A stretch of DNA of 60,433 nucleotides. Origin: Candidatus Moraniibacteriota bacterium. GTDB taxonomy: Bacteria > Patescibacteriota > Minisyncoccia > Moranbacterales > UBA1568. Shown here piece by piece: positions 6,039-13,598 of this stretch (positions are counted from its first letter, which is position 1; every line of letters starts with the position of its first letter). The DNA lies in assembly GCA_028711705.1 (NCBI GenBank), contig JAQTRS010000007.1:1-60433 (forward strand), read 5' to 3'. The position numbers and the translations under genes were made by a program. The notes below the pieces were generated by a model that did no database searches, was not told the origin of the DNA, and saw nothing but the letters and a program-made list of their open reading frames with translations.

Positions 6039-6066
6039 CTTGATGGGGTGAATTTTTTGGGGTGTT

Positions 6067-6201
6067 TTAGTCGTTTAGCTCTAACCGGCGCTCAATGTGA
6101 TCCAGGCGCTGTTCAACCAGCGCCTGCGCCTGCGCCTCGGTAAAACCGGCGTCGGTTAGTTTTTTAAACTGTTTCCACGTATCAAAAGGGAAAAAGGTCA
6201 T
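6067..6201 (-). CDS. 44-aa partner of the DUF1640-like protein
   Basis: MTFFPFDTWKQFKKLTDAGF and an acidic, helical tail ending DHIERRLELND. The same ending (RIERRLELNE) occurs on the partner gene at 55113-55346, which also follows a DUF1640-like gene. Start overlaps the upstream stop (ATGA). A longer in-frame start exists at 6282 but would overlap that gene by 85 bp. Confidence 0.6.
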   Translation of the reverse strand: MTFFPFDTWKQFKKLTDAGFTEAQAQALVEQRLDHIERRLELND

Positions 6202-6494
6202 GGGAAAAACGCCTTCAACACGAGCGCCAGCATCCCGGCCATGAGCGACAACATACCCGCGACCAGGAAACCCAACAGCCATTTGAAGGTCGTTGCGTCG
6301 GCTTTCAACACCGCGATATCGGTTTTTAAGGGCGCCAGCGCGAGATCCATATCCGGTTTGGTCGCCAGTTCCCTTAAGTTGACCGCCAGCGCTTCCGCCA
6401 GCGCATTAGCCTGGGCTTCCGCCTGGACAGCAGGCACGCCGCCCTCTTTTAAGGTATTGGAATATTTCAAGGTATCAAAAGTAAGGGTGCTCAT
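6198..6494 (-). CDS. DUF1640-like coiled-coil membrane protein
   Basis: 98 aa. Opens LTFDTLKYSNTLKEGGVPAV with Ala-rich helix (20-45), then TKPDMDLALAPLKTDI coiled coil, and a C-terminal membrane segment (LLGFLVAGMLSLMAGMLALV). This is the DUF1640/coiled-coil-plus-TM plan. A paralogue lies at 55346-55606. Role unknown; the lysogeny operon context suggests expression from the prophage. Confidence 0.65.
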   Translation of the reverse strand: MSTLTFDTLKYSNTLKEGGVPAVQAEAQANALAEALAVNLRELATKPDMDLALAPLKTDIAVLKADATTFKWLLGFLVAGMLSLMAGMLALVLKAFFP

Positions 6495-6497
6495 GGC

Positions 6498-6770
6498 TTA
6501 GTCTTTTATAAAATTGAGAAACGTCACGGTTACGCCGTTGTCGGCGATGATTACCGTATCAAACGGCAGGTAGAACTGATCAAACGGCAGGTAGACCTGC
6601 ATGTAAATTGAGGCCTTCCCGATTTGCAGACGCAGACTGGCCGGTTTGATTCTCGATCCGCGACGCTGTGCATGACGCTTCTCGGTTTCGGGTGTAACTC
6701 TGACTTCTCGACGCTCTTTTATACGCTTTTCAAAATATTCACTATAGAAATTATTATCGCCCGACATCAC
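6498..6770 (-). CDS. Hypothetical protein
   Basis: About 90 aa. Basic N-terminal half (KRIKERREVRVTPETEKRHA), beta-like C-terminal half with the near repeat LPFDQFYLPFDTVII. Overlaps the repressor gene end. No family recognised. Confidence 0.5.
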   Translation of the reverse strand: MMSGDNNFYSEYFEKRIKERREVRVTPETEKRHAQRRGSRIKPASLRLQIGKASIYMQVYLPFDQFYLPFDTVIIADNGVTVTFLNFIKD

Positions 6771-7341
6771 GTTTAATCCTGTCAGCTTTCAGCGATTGTT
6801 CAGCATCCACTAGCCAGGCGTCTTTACGCAATAAAAAAATAATTCTTTCCGGCGCCGGCAGCACCAGGGTCTTTTTAAAAATGTCAGCGGCTTTTTTACC
6901 AGACAGGTTGTAAAGCGCTATCCTGCTCGCTTCATCGTCCGCGTACAGCCCTTCCTTGATTAATTTATCGCAACCATCGCCAAGCTTTTTCAAGTAGTCC
7001 TCCATGTCAGCCTTGGATTTTTCCCGCAGGATTACCATCAGCTCACCCATCTGAATTGTAGAATCAACGGGCCGGTCGGATTGGTCGGCTTGGGGCGCGT
7101 TATTGCCCCCCGGAGGCGGTTGTGTTGACGGGTATTTCGGTTGCGCTCCTGAATCCAGCCATTCCGGCATCACGCCTAATTCCTTGGCTAGAGGGATTAT
7201 TTTTTTTGCCGGAACACCTCGAGACCTCCAGTTTGTCCAGTCCTGGCTTCGTATGTTTATTTGCCTTTGGAAGTCCGCATATTTGATCTTTTTTTCTGCT
7301 AAAACTTCACAAAGTCTGTCAAATGCCGATTGCTCTCTCAT
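6754..7341 (-). CDS. Phage repressor, helix-turn-helix type
   Basis: 195 aa from ATG 7341; a farther in-frame start would place coding sequence over the operators. HTH in the first 60 residues (FDRLCEVLAEKKIKYADFQR, DWTNWRSRGVPAKKIIPLAK, LGVMPEWLDSG), like Bacteriophage CI/Xre repressors. A Pro/Gly linker near 70-85 leads to a helical C-terminus with no S24 peptidase motif, so induction would not use LexA-type self-cleavage. Divergent from cro with operators between. Confidence 0.75.
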   Translation of the reverse strand: MREQSAFDRLCEVLAEKKIKYADFQRQINIRSQDWTNWRSRGVPAKKIIPLAKELGVMPEWLDSGAQPKYPSTQPPPGGNNAPQADQSDRPVDSTIQMGELMVILREKSKADMEDYLKKLGDGCDKLIKEGLYADDEASRIALYNLSGKKAADIFKKTLVLPAPERIIFLLRKDAWLVDAEQSLKADRIKRDVGR

Positions 7342-7415
7342 AAACAAAAAGTTTATATCAGAAAGATCAGGATTTAAACAAACATATTGTTTGCTTTTTA
7401 CAAACGATTCGTGTA
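7342..7415. promoter_or_regulatory. Repressor/cro operators and divergent promoters
   Basis: AAACAAAAAGTTT (7342-7354) and CAAACATATTGTTTG (7379-7393), the same two motifs as at 5963-5998, plus a weaker dyad CAAACGATTCGTGTA (7401-7415). The cro promoter can be read as TTGCTT (7391-7396), 17 bp, TATTGT (7414-7419). The repressor promoter can be read on the minus strand as TTGTTT, 18 bp, TATAAA just before the 7341 start. Confidence 0.65.
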
Positions 7416-7426
7416 TTGTTGAATTC

Positions 7427-7627
7427 ATGACAAATATGCAACCTGCAATTGATTATTTCGGAACCCAAGCCGCCCTTGCCAAGGCCATCGGCGTTAACCC
7501 TATGTCGGTAACGCAATGGAAGCGGCGCGGGCTGCCCCCTAGGCGTGCCAAAGAAATTTCAGAGTTAACTCACGGCACCATAAAAGCTTCTGATCTGTTG
7601 CCTAACTTCTTTCATAGCCAACAATGA
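7427..7627 (+). CDS. Cro-like HTH regulator
   Basis: 66 aa starting MTNMQPAIDYFGTQAALAKA. HTH AALAKAIGVNPMSVTQWKRRG with a short C-terminus is the Cro/YdaS plan. Divergent from the repressor and first gene of the rightward transcript. A longer open frame starts inside the repressor region and is not used. Confidence 0.85.
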   Translation: MTNMQPAIDYFGTQAALAKAIGVNPMSVTQWKRRGLPPRRAKEISELTHGTIKASDLLPNFFHSQQ

Positions 7628-7662
7628 CCCCTTTTCATATCTCCTCCTTGAGATACCCCCTC

Positions 7663-7689
7663 GCCGGTTTCTCCTGTCCGGCTTTTTTT
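7663..7689 (+). terminator. Rho-independent terminator after cro
   Basis: GCCGG (7663-7667), ten-base loop, CCGGC (7678-7682), then TTTTTTT. Readthrough or antitermination would be needed for the genes downstream, unless they have their own promoter. Confidence 0.65.
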
Positions 7690-7738
7690 ATTCGATTATA
7701 TCGCCGGGTTTACGCTCCGGCTATGGGCTTGATCAATA

Positions 7739-8050
7739 GTGTGTAAGCGCGTCGCCGCCACTTTGCTTAATCCGCTGACCTTGACGCCGCGGGAAGCCGA
7801 TGTGCTGCGCCTGTTGTGCGTCGGTTATGGCGATAAAGCCATCGCCCACGCCCTGGCTATCAGCGTTTGCACCGTGCAAAAGCACCTGCAGGCCATTTAC
7901 AAAAAACTCGAGGTCGATCAATACCAGGGCAACACCCGCGGGCTGACCTCCAGTCTGGCGATTGCGGGCGGCATGGTGCAAGTCCAGGTTGGCGGCGGCG
8001 ACCGAAGGCACGGGCGCGGCGGCGAGCGGCGGCTGAGGGCGGCAAGGTGA
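7739..8050 (+). CDS. LuxR-type HTH protein
   Basis: 103 aa from a GTG start. LTPREADVLRLLCVGYGDKA, then IAHALAISVCTVQKHLQAIY, is a clear LuxR/GerE helix-turn-helix (about 14-58); the tail is Gly/Arg-rich. No receiver domain. Similar small LuxR proteins occur in early regions of phages as regulators; the target is unknown. Stop overlaps the next gene (GTGA). Confidence 0.7.
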   Translation: MCKRVAATLLNPLTLTPREADVLRLLCVGYGDKAIAHALAISVCTVQKHLQAIYKKLEVDQYQGNTRGLTSSLAIAGGMVQVQVGGGDRRHGRGGERRLRAAR

Positions 8051-8241
8051 GGCAGTATTGCAGCACCCATCCCGATGGCGAGATGGAAATAATCGAATGG
8101 GGCTATGAGCCGGGCCGCCTGCTGGGCGACTGGTATCAATGCACGCACAGCGGCGGAAATGCTGATAGGTGCACCGTGACGCGGCTGATAGAGAGCCAAT
8201 CTCTGATTGAGTTTCACAAAACCGGCAAGTGGCCCGCATGA
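8047..8241 (+). CDS. Hypothetical protein with Cys/His pattern
   Basis: 64 aa from GTG 8047. YCSTHPDGEMEIIEWGYEP and DWYQCTHSGGNADRCTV suggest a small metal-binding or ribbon fold. GTGA overlap with the LuxR gene and ATGA overlap with the next support the frame. No family. Confidence 0.55.
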   Translation: MRQYCSTHPDGEMEIIEWGYEPGRLLGDWYQCTHSGGNADRCTVTRLIESQSLIEFHKTGKWPA

Positions 8242-8381
8242 CCCCCGGCGATAAACGCGCGCGCGCTTTGCAACTGAAGCCGGGACGCAAATGTTCAACA
8301 CCGTGGCGGCATTTTGTGATTGCGCCGCCGTTAACCGAGAATGAAATCGCCGCCCGGGACTGGTGGCGGCGAGTGAAATAA
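8238..8381 (+). CDS. 47-aa basic hypothetical protein
   Basis: MTPGDKRARALQLKPGRKCS, then FVIAPPLTENEIAARDWWRRVK. ATGA overlap with the upstream stop. No family. Confidence 0.5.
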   Translation: MTPGDKRARALQLKPGRKCSTPWRHFVIAPPLTENEIAARDWWRRVK

Positions 8382-8509
8382 GTCAGCCGCACTTTGAGTT
8401 ATGGCCTTTATTCGGGGCTGAACGGCACGAAACCGGATACCGAGACACCACGATCCACCAACTCTGGGCGCTGTCGACGACTGACAACCCAGGCCTCAGA
8501 TGCTCCTGA
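8363..8509 (+). CDS. Possible 48-aa protein overlapping the preceding gene
   Basis: GTG start at 8363; encodes SQPHFELWPLFGAERHETGY and TTIHQLWALSTTDNPGLRC. The composition looks like real protein, but it overlaps the 8238-8381 gene by 19 bases and has no clear ribosome site. Its stop falls in a strong hairpin (8503-8518). Confidence 0.35.
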   Translation: MAASEISQPHFELWPLFGAERHETGYRDTTIHQLWALSTTDNPGLRCS

Positions 8510-8650
8510 TTACAGGAGTCGATTCGCTGACTGGAAGTCGGTCACGGGGGATTAATGAGTACCTTGCAGATTGTTGGTGATCAGTCTGCGCAGATGAGGG
8601 CAAGGGCCGAACAGCCCGGGGCAACCCCTCATCAGGGGGAAAAAGTCGAC
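8503..8650 (+). ncRNA. Candidate structured RNA / leader upstream of the RMF-like gene
   Basis: Consecutive perfect hairpins: CTCCTG-ATTA-CAGGAG (8503-8518); GCAGA/TCTGC (8576-8580 with 8585-8589, a four-base loop if folded alone); GATGAGGG (8593-8600) with CCCTCATC (8626-8633), enclosing GGGC/GCCC (8604-8607 with 8614-8617). No convincing gene fills 8510-8688. It could be a regulatory leader or a small phage RNA; I cannot match it to a known family. Confidence 0.4.
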
Positions 8651-8688
8651 CTATGGGCAAAAGAAAATTTTACTACTGAGGGGGCGTT

Positions 8689-8886
8689 ATGGAATTACAA
8701 AAAGGCACGAAAGCGCACAGCGCCTATCAGGCCGGGGTCAATGCCTACGCGCAAGGGAAAGGCCGGAACGACAACCCTTACTTTTCAGGAAAATATATGG
8801 CTTTCAGTAACTGGTGGCTTAAAGGGTTCAACGAGATAGAGCGAGAAATGCAAGGCGTAAAAAAGCCCGGAAGAATCGCGAAATAA
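8689..8886 (+). CDS. Ribosome-modulation-factor-like small protein
   Basis: 65 aa after a GAGGGGG ribosome site. HSAYQAGVNAYAQGKGRNDN, then PYFSGKYMAFSNWWLKGFNE: the layout A-x-x-x-G-x2-A/G ... NPY ... W-x2-GF resembles RMF and its phage relatives (RMF, GYxAGxxG...PYxxxxxxxxWxxGW). RMF dimerises ribosomes in stationary cells; whether this phage copy does so is unknown. Confidence 0.55.
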   Translation: MELQKGTKAHSAYQAGVNAYAQGKGRNDNPYFSGKYMAFSNWWLKGFNEIEREMQGVKKPGRIAK

Positions 8887-8963
8887 GACCGGGCTTAGTG
8901 TTAGAAAAAACCAACTAACAGATATTTTTCAACCCATTAATTCTTAACTAACAGGTACAAATT

Positions 8964-9377
8964 ATGTCAGAAAATACGCAAGAAATCAACCAAAACCACG
9001 ATGACCAAGCCACGTTAAGCGGACCCGAATCGTTGATGCTATCAGCGAATTTGACCGCCTGCGAAGCCGCGATGAACTGGAATAACGATAACGTAGCCGT
9101 TTCCGTAGCGGAAATGGGCGCGGCGTTGGTGGACATGAAAAATTCGTCACCGTCCGCTTATGCTGAATTCATAAAAGACAAGAAAATGTCAGCGGATTCT
9201 CATGCGAAAGCCATCCGCTGGTATCGCGCCTTCCCGGAAATCCTGCTGCCCACGTTTGAGCCGGGCGCGAATGCGGCGGTCAATATCGCGCTCCGAAAAC
9301 ACCCGGACAATCCCGCCGATAAACTGCTCGATAACCTGCTTCATTCTATCGAAAACCACCCGGATTTTAAGGAGTAA
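8964..9377 (+). CDS. Hypothetical early protein
   Basis: 137 aa, acidic, helical. Visible: LSANLTACEAAMNWNNDNVA and KMSADSHAKAIRWYRAFPE. No family recognised. Preceded by an AGGT site (taacaggtacaaattATG). Confidence 0.6.
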   Translation: MSENTQEINQNHDDQATLSGPESLMLSANLTACEAAMNWNNDNVAVSVAEMGAALVDMKNSSPSAYAEFIKDKKMSADSHAKAIRWYRAFPEILLPTFEPGANAAVNIALRKHPDNPADKLLDNLLHSIENHPDFKE

Positions 9378-9398
9378 AAAGGCCGCTGAGTCTAACGT

Positions 9399-9424
9399 GA
9401 AACTTGTGTTTTAGCACAAGTTTC
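9399..9424 (+). promoter_or_regulatory. Perfect 10-bp hairpin between genes
   Basis: GAAACTTGTG-TTTTAG-CACAAGTTTC. No T-run follows, so it is not a classic terminator; it may stabilise or process the mRNA between 9377 and 9457. Confidence 0.5.
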
Positions 9425-9456
9425 AACCCTAAAAAATCCGAGTGAGAGTATTTAAA

Positions 9457-10236
9457 ATGAACACCAATTTATCCAAAAACAGCAAGATTTCACAGTTTAA
9501 AAAGGTCTGGTTATCAGCAAAAGCGGACGCCAAAAGCGCCAATATCAAAGCGATGGAGGCTGGCCGAATTCTCAGCGAATTAAAAGCCGAAAATAACCGG
9601 GGCTGGGCTAGGTATGTTGAAACTGAGCTTAAAGGAATTATCGGATTAGTCCAGGCTGACAGTTTAATTAAGTGCTATGAAGGGCGCTATCTGGTCAGCC
9701 TGTTGTCTGATGGCGAATTTATGCCCATTAGCGACATTAAAAAGCTAATCAGCGAAGCCACGCCGGAGCAAATAGCCCAAGCCCGGCAACTGGAACTGGA
9801 AGAAGCCGAACAACTTGCGAAAGCGCAAGCCGAAAAAGCCGCCAAAGCGATCCCCGCGCCCAAGCCTGCGCCGGACATCATCGACGGCGAGTTTACCGAG
9901 GTCAAAGCCGTAAAGCCCGCGCCGGTCGTGGAGCCGGAAGCCAAAGCCGCGCCCGCGCCGGAGCCGGAGCCGGAAGATGAAACGCTGGCGCTGCTGGAAG
10001 AGTATGAAAGCCGGGTCAAGCATCTTGAAAAAGACAATGACCGGCTGGAAACAATACTTAACGAAGATGATCAACTGGCCGCCGCATTGCGGGAACTGAA
10101 ACGGGTCAATGCCGCCTGCCGGAGTCTGGAAGAACGTCTGGCCGGGGTGCAAAACCAACTGAACAGCAATATCAAGCTGGCTAATTACTGGAAAAAGAAA
10201 CACGACAAGCTGGAGAAAGCCCATGCTCCAGCTTAG
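9457..10236 (+). CDS. Coiled-coil hypothetical protein with Pro/Ala/Glu linker
   Basis: 259 aa from ATG 9457. N-terminal globular part (1-95, KAMEAGRILSELKAENNRGW), coiled coil near 95-125, Ala/Pro/Glu linker with PAPEPEPEDE (about 130-180) and a C-terminal coiled coil (180-255). Overlaps the helicase start by 14 bases, so it is probably co-translated with it and may be a DNA-metabolism accessory. Confidence 0.6.
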   Translation: MNTNLSKNSKISQFKKVWLSAKADAKSANIKAMEAGRILSELKAENNRGWARYVETELKGIIGLVQADSLIKCYEGRYLVSLLSDGEFMPISDIKKLISEATPEQIAQARQLELEEAEQLAKAQAEKAAKAIPAPKPAPDIIDGEFTEVKAVKPAPVVEPEAKAAPAPEPEPEDETLALLEEYESRVKHLEKDNDRLETILNEDDQLAAALRELKRVNAACRSLEERLAGVQNQLNSNIKLANYWKKKHDKLEKAHAPA

Positions 10237-11740
10237 AGATTACCAGGAAAAAAGCCTGGACGGACTGCGGGCCGGATTCGCCGCCGGGCACCGGGCGCAA
10301 ATGCTGTATTTGCCCACCGGAGGCGGCAAGACTGAAATTGCTATTTCCATGCTACAAGCCGCTGCGGATAAAGGCCATCGTTCCGCGATGGTGATGGACA
10401 GGCGGGTATTGTGCAACCAGACCAGCGAACGGCTGGAAAAATACGACATCGACCACGGCGTTCTGATGGCCGGGCATCCGCGTTTTTTGACCTATAAAAG
10501 TATTCAGGTATGCAGCGCACAAACCCTGGAAAAGCGCGGCTCGTTTCCGGGCCTGAAACTCCTGATTGTTGACGAGGCGCACGGCGTTAGAAAATCCGTT
10601 GCCGACTTTATCCGCAATAATGAGCAGATTAAAGTCGTCGGGCTGTCGGCCTCGCCTTTTACCAAAGGGCTTGGCAACATTTATTCCAACGTGGTCAGCC
10701 GGTCAACGACTAAAGACCTGGTGGATACCGGACGCCTGGCGCCGCTGCGGGTGTTTATCGCGAAACAGATTGACATGACTGGGGCCAAAAAAGTCGCGGG
10801 CGAATGGTCGGCAGGAGAAGCCGGGACGCGCGGCATTGAAATCACCGGCGATATTGTTACTGAATGGCTGAAAAAGACGCTTGAAATATTCGGTGAGCCT
10901 AAGAAAACTATAGTGTTTTGTGCAGGGGTTGCTCATGGAAAGGATTTAGAGAGGCAGTTCAAAGCCTGCGGCTTTAACTTTGTCCCGGTTAGCTACAAGG
11001 ATGAGGATGAGTTTAAAAAACAAACCTTGATCGACTTCGCCAAGCCTGACAGCAAAATACAGGGCTTGATTGCTACGGACATTTTGTCAAAAGGCTTCGA
11101 TCAGGCCGATGTCATGATCGGCATTTCCGCCCGCCCCTTCACCAAATCCTTTTCCAGCCATGTTCAGCAACTGGGCCGCATCATGCGCCCGCATGAATCC
11201 AAGACAGCGGGCATCTGGCTTGACCATTCCGGCAATTATCTGCGATTTAAGGACGAGTGGGAAGCACTCTACGAGGGCGGCGTCACCGAGCTGGACGACG
11301 GCGCGGAAAAGCCCAAGGCGGAACCCTCCGACATCGAGAAGGAGCAGGCCAAGTGCCCGGAGTGCGGCAGCCTGTGGCAGTCTAAATCGGATATGTGCCC
11401 GCATTGCGGCCATGTCCGGGTTCGCCGCAACGAAGTCATCACCCTGCCGGGAGAGCTGCACGAAATCCGCATTGGCGGGGAGCTGGCCGCCGAAACCCCG
11501 CACCAACTGTATCAAATGTGCTGCTGGTACGCGCGCACCCACAGCGCCCCGGATAAACAGGCGGGCCGCGCCTATTATTTGTACAAAGGCATCACCGGCG
11601 CCAAGCCGGACTGGGACTATGAATCAACCCCCAGCGCGCTGCTGTCCAGGCCCGTGCAAAATAAGATCACGCAATTCAACGTGGCTTATTCGGCTTCTCT
11701 GAAGAAAAAAAGGATCAGGGCGTATGAAACTCATGCCTGA
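10223..11740 (+). CDS. SF2 DEAD/DEAH-type helicase
   Basis: 505 aa. Q-like YQEKSLDGLRAGF (7-19), Walker A LPTGGGKTEIA (near 31-41), DEAH in LIVDEAHGVRKS, motif III-like GLSASPF, motif VI VQQLGRIMRP. A C-terminal zinc ribbon CPECGSLWQSKSDMCPHCGH (about 374-393) precedes a unique tail. Similar phage helicases drive replication or recombination-dependent unwinding. Next to a Toprim primase. Confidence 0.9.
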   Translation: MLQLRDYQEKSLDGLRAGFAAGHRAQMLYLPTGGGKTEIAISMLQAAADKGHRSAMVMDRRVLCNQTSERLEKYDIDHGVLMAGHPRFLTYKSIQVCSAQTLEKRGSFPGLKLLIVDEAHGVRKSVADFIRNNEQIKVVGLSASPFTKGLGNIYSNVVSRSTTKDLVDTGRLAPLRVFIAKQIDMTGAKKVAGEWSAGEAGTRGIEITGDIVTEWLKKTLEIFGEPKKTIVFCAGVAHGKDLERQFKACGFNFVPVSYKDEDEFKKQTLIDFAKPDSKIQGLIATDILSKGFDQADVMIGISARPFTKSFSSHVQQLGRIMRPHESKTAGIWLDHSGNYLRFKDEWEALYEGGVTELDDGAEKPKAEPSDIEKEQAKCPECGSLWQSKSDMCPHCGHVRVRRNEVITLPGELHEIRIGGELAAETPHQLYQMCCWYARTHSAPDKQAGRAYYLYKGITGAKPDWDYESTPSALLSRPVQNKITQFNVAYSASLKKKRIRAYETHA

Positions 11741-12758
11741 GATAAAAGATCAGTGTCGCGGAAAATGGTCGTCGGTTCTTTTTGCCATCGGTTTTCCCGA
11801 TCAAGCACTGAACGGCAAACATCAAAAATGCCCATTTTGTAATGCGGGTAAAGATCGGTTTAGATGGGATAAAGCCAAAGAATTTAGTTACTGCAATCAA
11901 TGTGGGCCAAGGCAGCCAATGGAAATGGCTATGCAATGGCTCAACCTGCCCTTTAAACAAACCGCCGACTTACTACGCCCCACTGCCCGGACCGCCAAAA
12001 TGACAACAATAATACCTATCGATACCAAAGCTAACGAAGACCGCCTGCGCAAAATTCACGGCGGCCTGCAAAAACTGCATTCGAGCAACGCCGCCGGTCT
12101 GTATCTGATTAAACGCGGACTATCTACGCCGCCCAACAACGTGTTTTACCATCCGGGCCTGCCGTATTACGAGAACGGTGAGAAACTGGGCGTCTTTCCG
12201 GCTATGGTCAGCCGCTTCCAGACTGCCGCAGGCCTAACCGCCAGCTACCATATCACTTATCTGACCGAAGGCGGCCAAAAGGCCAGTGTGCCGACCCCGA
12301 AGAAGTTTCTGCCCACCGTCCATGACCTGGCCGGGGGCGCGATCCGCCTGGCCGAGGCCGGGGACGCATTAGGCATCGCCGAAGGCATTGAAACCGGCAT
12401 CGCCTTGATGGCCGGGGAAGGCCTGCCGGTCTGGGCTACGGGCAGCGCGTGGCTGATGGAAAAAGTGCAGGTGCCGGAATCCGTCAAGCGGGTCGTGATC
12501 GCCGCCGACAATGACAAGAGCTTTACCGGTCAAGCCTCGGCTTACGCGCTGGCGCGACGGCTCAAGAGCGCCGGTCATGACGTGCGCGTCATTAACCTGC
12601 TGGGCGACGGCAGCGGCATCCAGGCGCAGTGGGACGCCGGGCTGAATCTGGATTACTGGGACTACCGGCTGCTCGATACGGGCCACGCCCTCCGCACCGT
12701 GGAACAGTCATTCGGGACGCTGGCCCGCATTGACACGCAACTGGCGGGGGCTGTATGA
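11724..12758 (+). CDS. Zinc-ribbon/Toprim DNA primase
   Basis: 344 aa. Zinc ribbon CPFCNAGKDRFRWDK ... CNQCG (about 33-60) as in P4-alpha-type primases, then a middle domain, then a Toprim core with IAEGIETGIALMAGEGLPV (Glu motif) and KRVVIAADND (DxD-like). Makes primers for phage replication. Overlaps the helicase by 17 bases. Confidence 0.88.
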   Translation: MKLMPEIKDQCRGKWSSVLFAIGFPDQALNGKHQKCPFCNAGKDRFRWDKAKEFSYCNQCGPRQPMEMAMQWLNLPFKQTADLLRPTARTAKMTTIIPIDTKANEDRLRKIHGGLQKLHSSNAAGLYLIKRGLSTPPNNVFYHPGLPYYENGEKLGVFPAMVSRFQTAAGLTASYHITYLTEGGQKASVPTPKKFLPTVHDLAGGAIRLAEAGDALGIAEGIETGIALMAGEGLPVWATGSAWLMEKVQVPESVKRVVIAADNDKSFTGQASAYALARRLKSAGHDVRVINLLGDGSGIQAQWDAGLNLDYWDYRLLDTGHALRTVEQSFGTLARIDTQLAGAV

Positions 12759-13060
12759 GCGCCGACCCCGAAGACTTCTTTTTCCGCTACGAAGAAACCC
12801 TGGACGCCATCATTCGGGAAACCGGCTTTTCCCCGCGCGCGCACTCCCGGCGCGAGTTTCAGTTAGCCGAAGAGTGCGCCCGCCAGCCGCGCGGCAGCAA
12901 CGGCAAAACCGAGCGGAAGGATTTGATGGAAGCGCGGGCGAAAACCAACACCGAATTATTGCGCCAGTCGTACATCAAGCGCATCCAGGAGTATTACCCG
13001 TTTATGGACGACCGGGCCAAGCGGATCGCCGCCATCACCATTAAAAAATTATCGACATGA
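12755..13060 (+). CDS. Hypothetical protein in replication operon
   Basis: 101 aa, charged, helical: EETLDAIIRETGFSPRAHSR, YPFMDDRAKRIAAITIKKL. Coupled by ATGA to both neighbours. No family. Confidence 0.6.
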   Translation: MSADPEDFFFRYEETLDAIIRETGFSPRAHSRREFQLAEECARQPRGSNGKTERKDLMEARAKTNTELLRQSYIKRIQEYYPFMDDRAKRIAAITIKKLST

Positions 13061-13215
13061 GCGAAACCGCGCCGCCTTATCAGTGCCCGCATGTGTGGAT
13101 GGTGTTGCCGAGTCTGAACCTTCGGCTGTGCTATGACTGCCTGAAAACCGAAGCGCTGAACCCCCAAAAACCCGTTATCCCCTTACCGGAGCCCCGTTAT
13201 GCCAAGCCCCACTAA
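13057..13215 (+). CDS. 52-aa Cys/His protein
   Basis: MSETAPPYQCPHVWMVLPS, then LRLCYDCLKTEALNPQ: C-P-H ... C-x2-C suggests a small zinc site. ATGA overlap at the start; overlaps the next gene in another frame by 17 bases. Confidence 0.5.
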   Translation: MSETAPPYQCPHVWMVLPSLNLRLCYDCLKTEALNPQKPVIPLPEPRYAKPH

Positions 13216-13342
13216 AGCTTTGATCCTCGCCGTCCTGATTGTCTGGGGCATTATTTACGTCAATGTGCTGTCGTTCACCGATCCGCCGTGCAGCAACTTT
13301 GCCGACCGCCCGCAAGACTGCCACTCGGATTTGAAGCGATGA
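13199..13342 (+). CDS. 47-aa membrane protein
   Basis: MPSPTKALILAVLIVWGIIY gives a membrane segment or signal anchor, followed by a short tail with two cysteines that would face the periplasm. Overlaps both neighbours. Function unknown. Confidence 0.5.
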   Translation: MPSPTKALILAVLIVWGIIYVNVLSFTDPPCSNFADRPQDCHSDLKR

Positions 13343-13437
13343 GCTGGAATGACTGGATCGTGGGCCTGCTGCTGCTGATCGTGGTGCTGCTGCTGTCCGT
13401 CGGTGGTGAGCTTGCCGAACCATGCCTAGCGCATTGA
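13339..13437 (+). CDS. 32-aa membrane peptide
   Basis: MSWNDWIVGLLLLIVVLLLS plus a short tail. ATGA overlap with the upstream gene. The Leu/Val segment is a single membrane helix. Function unknown. Confidence 0.45.
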   Translation: MSWNDWIVGLLLLIVVLLLSVGGELAEPCLAH

Positions 13438-13598
13438 TCGCCGCCAACGCATTCCTGCCCGGTCTGGCCCTGGGCTTGTGGCTGCCCGCCTGGTACGGGG
13501 TCGATTGCCGCAGCGACGGCCTGGACGCCCCGGCGCTGCTTGAAATAGCGGCGATGCTGGCGGTGGCGGTGGGCGTATGGACGGGGCTGAGGCGATGA
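13422..13598 (+). CDS. 58-aa membrane protein
   Basis: Two hydrophobic stretches (ANAFLPGLALGLWLPAW and LLEIAAMLAVAVGVWTGL) separated by a polar loop with one Cys. Overlaps the previous gene by 16 bases and the next by ATGA. Confidence 0.5.
   Translation: MPSALIAANAFLPGLALGLWLPAWYGVDCRSDGLDAPALLEIAAMLAVAVGVWTGLRR

Noticed and set aside
7733-8392. 219-aa minus-strand protein
   Set aside because: Arg/Ala/His-rich antisense shadow of three coupled plus-strand genes.
8555-8839. 94-aa plus-strand protein
   Set aside because: Its frame overlaps the better supported RMF-like gene and its first half coincides with strong RNA hairpins.
9687-10224. Minus-strand proteins rich in Ser/Gly/Phe
   Set aside because: Antisense to the Ala/Glu/Pro-rich linker of the 9457-10236 gene; composition is a mirror effect.
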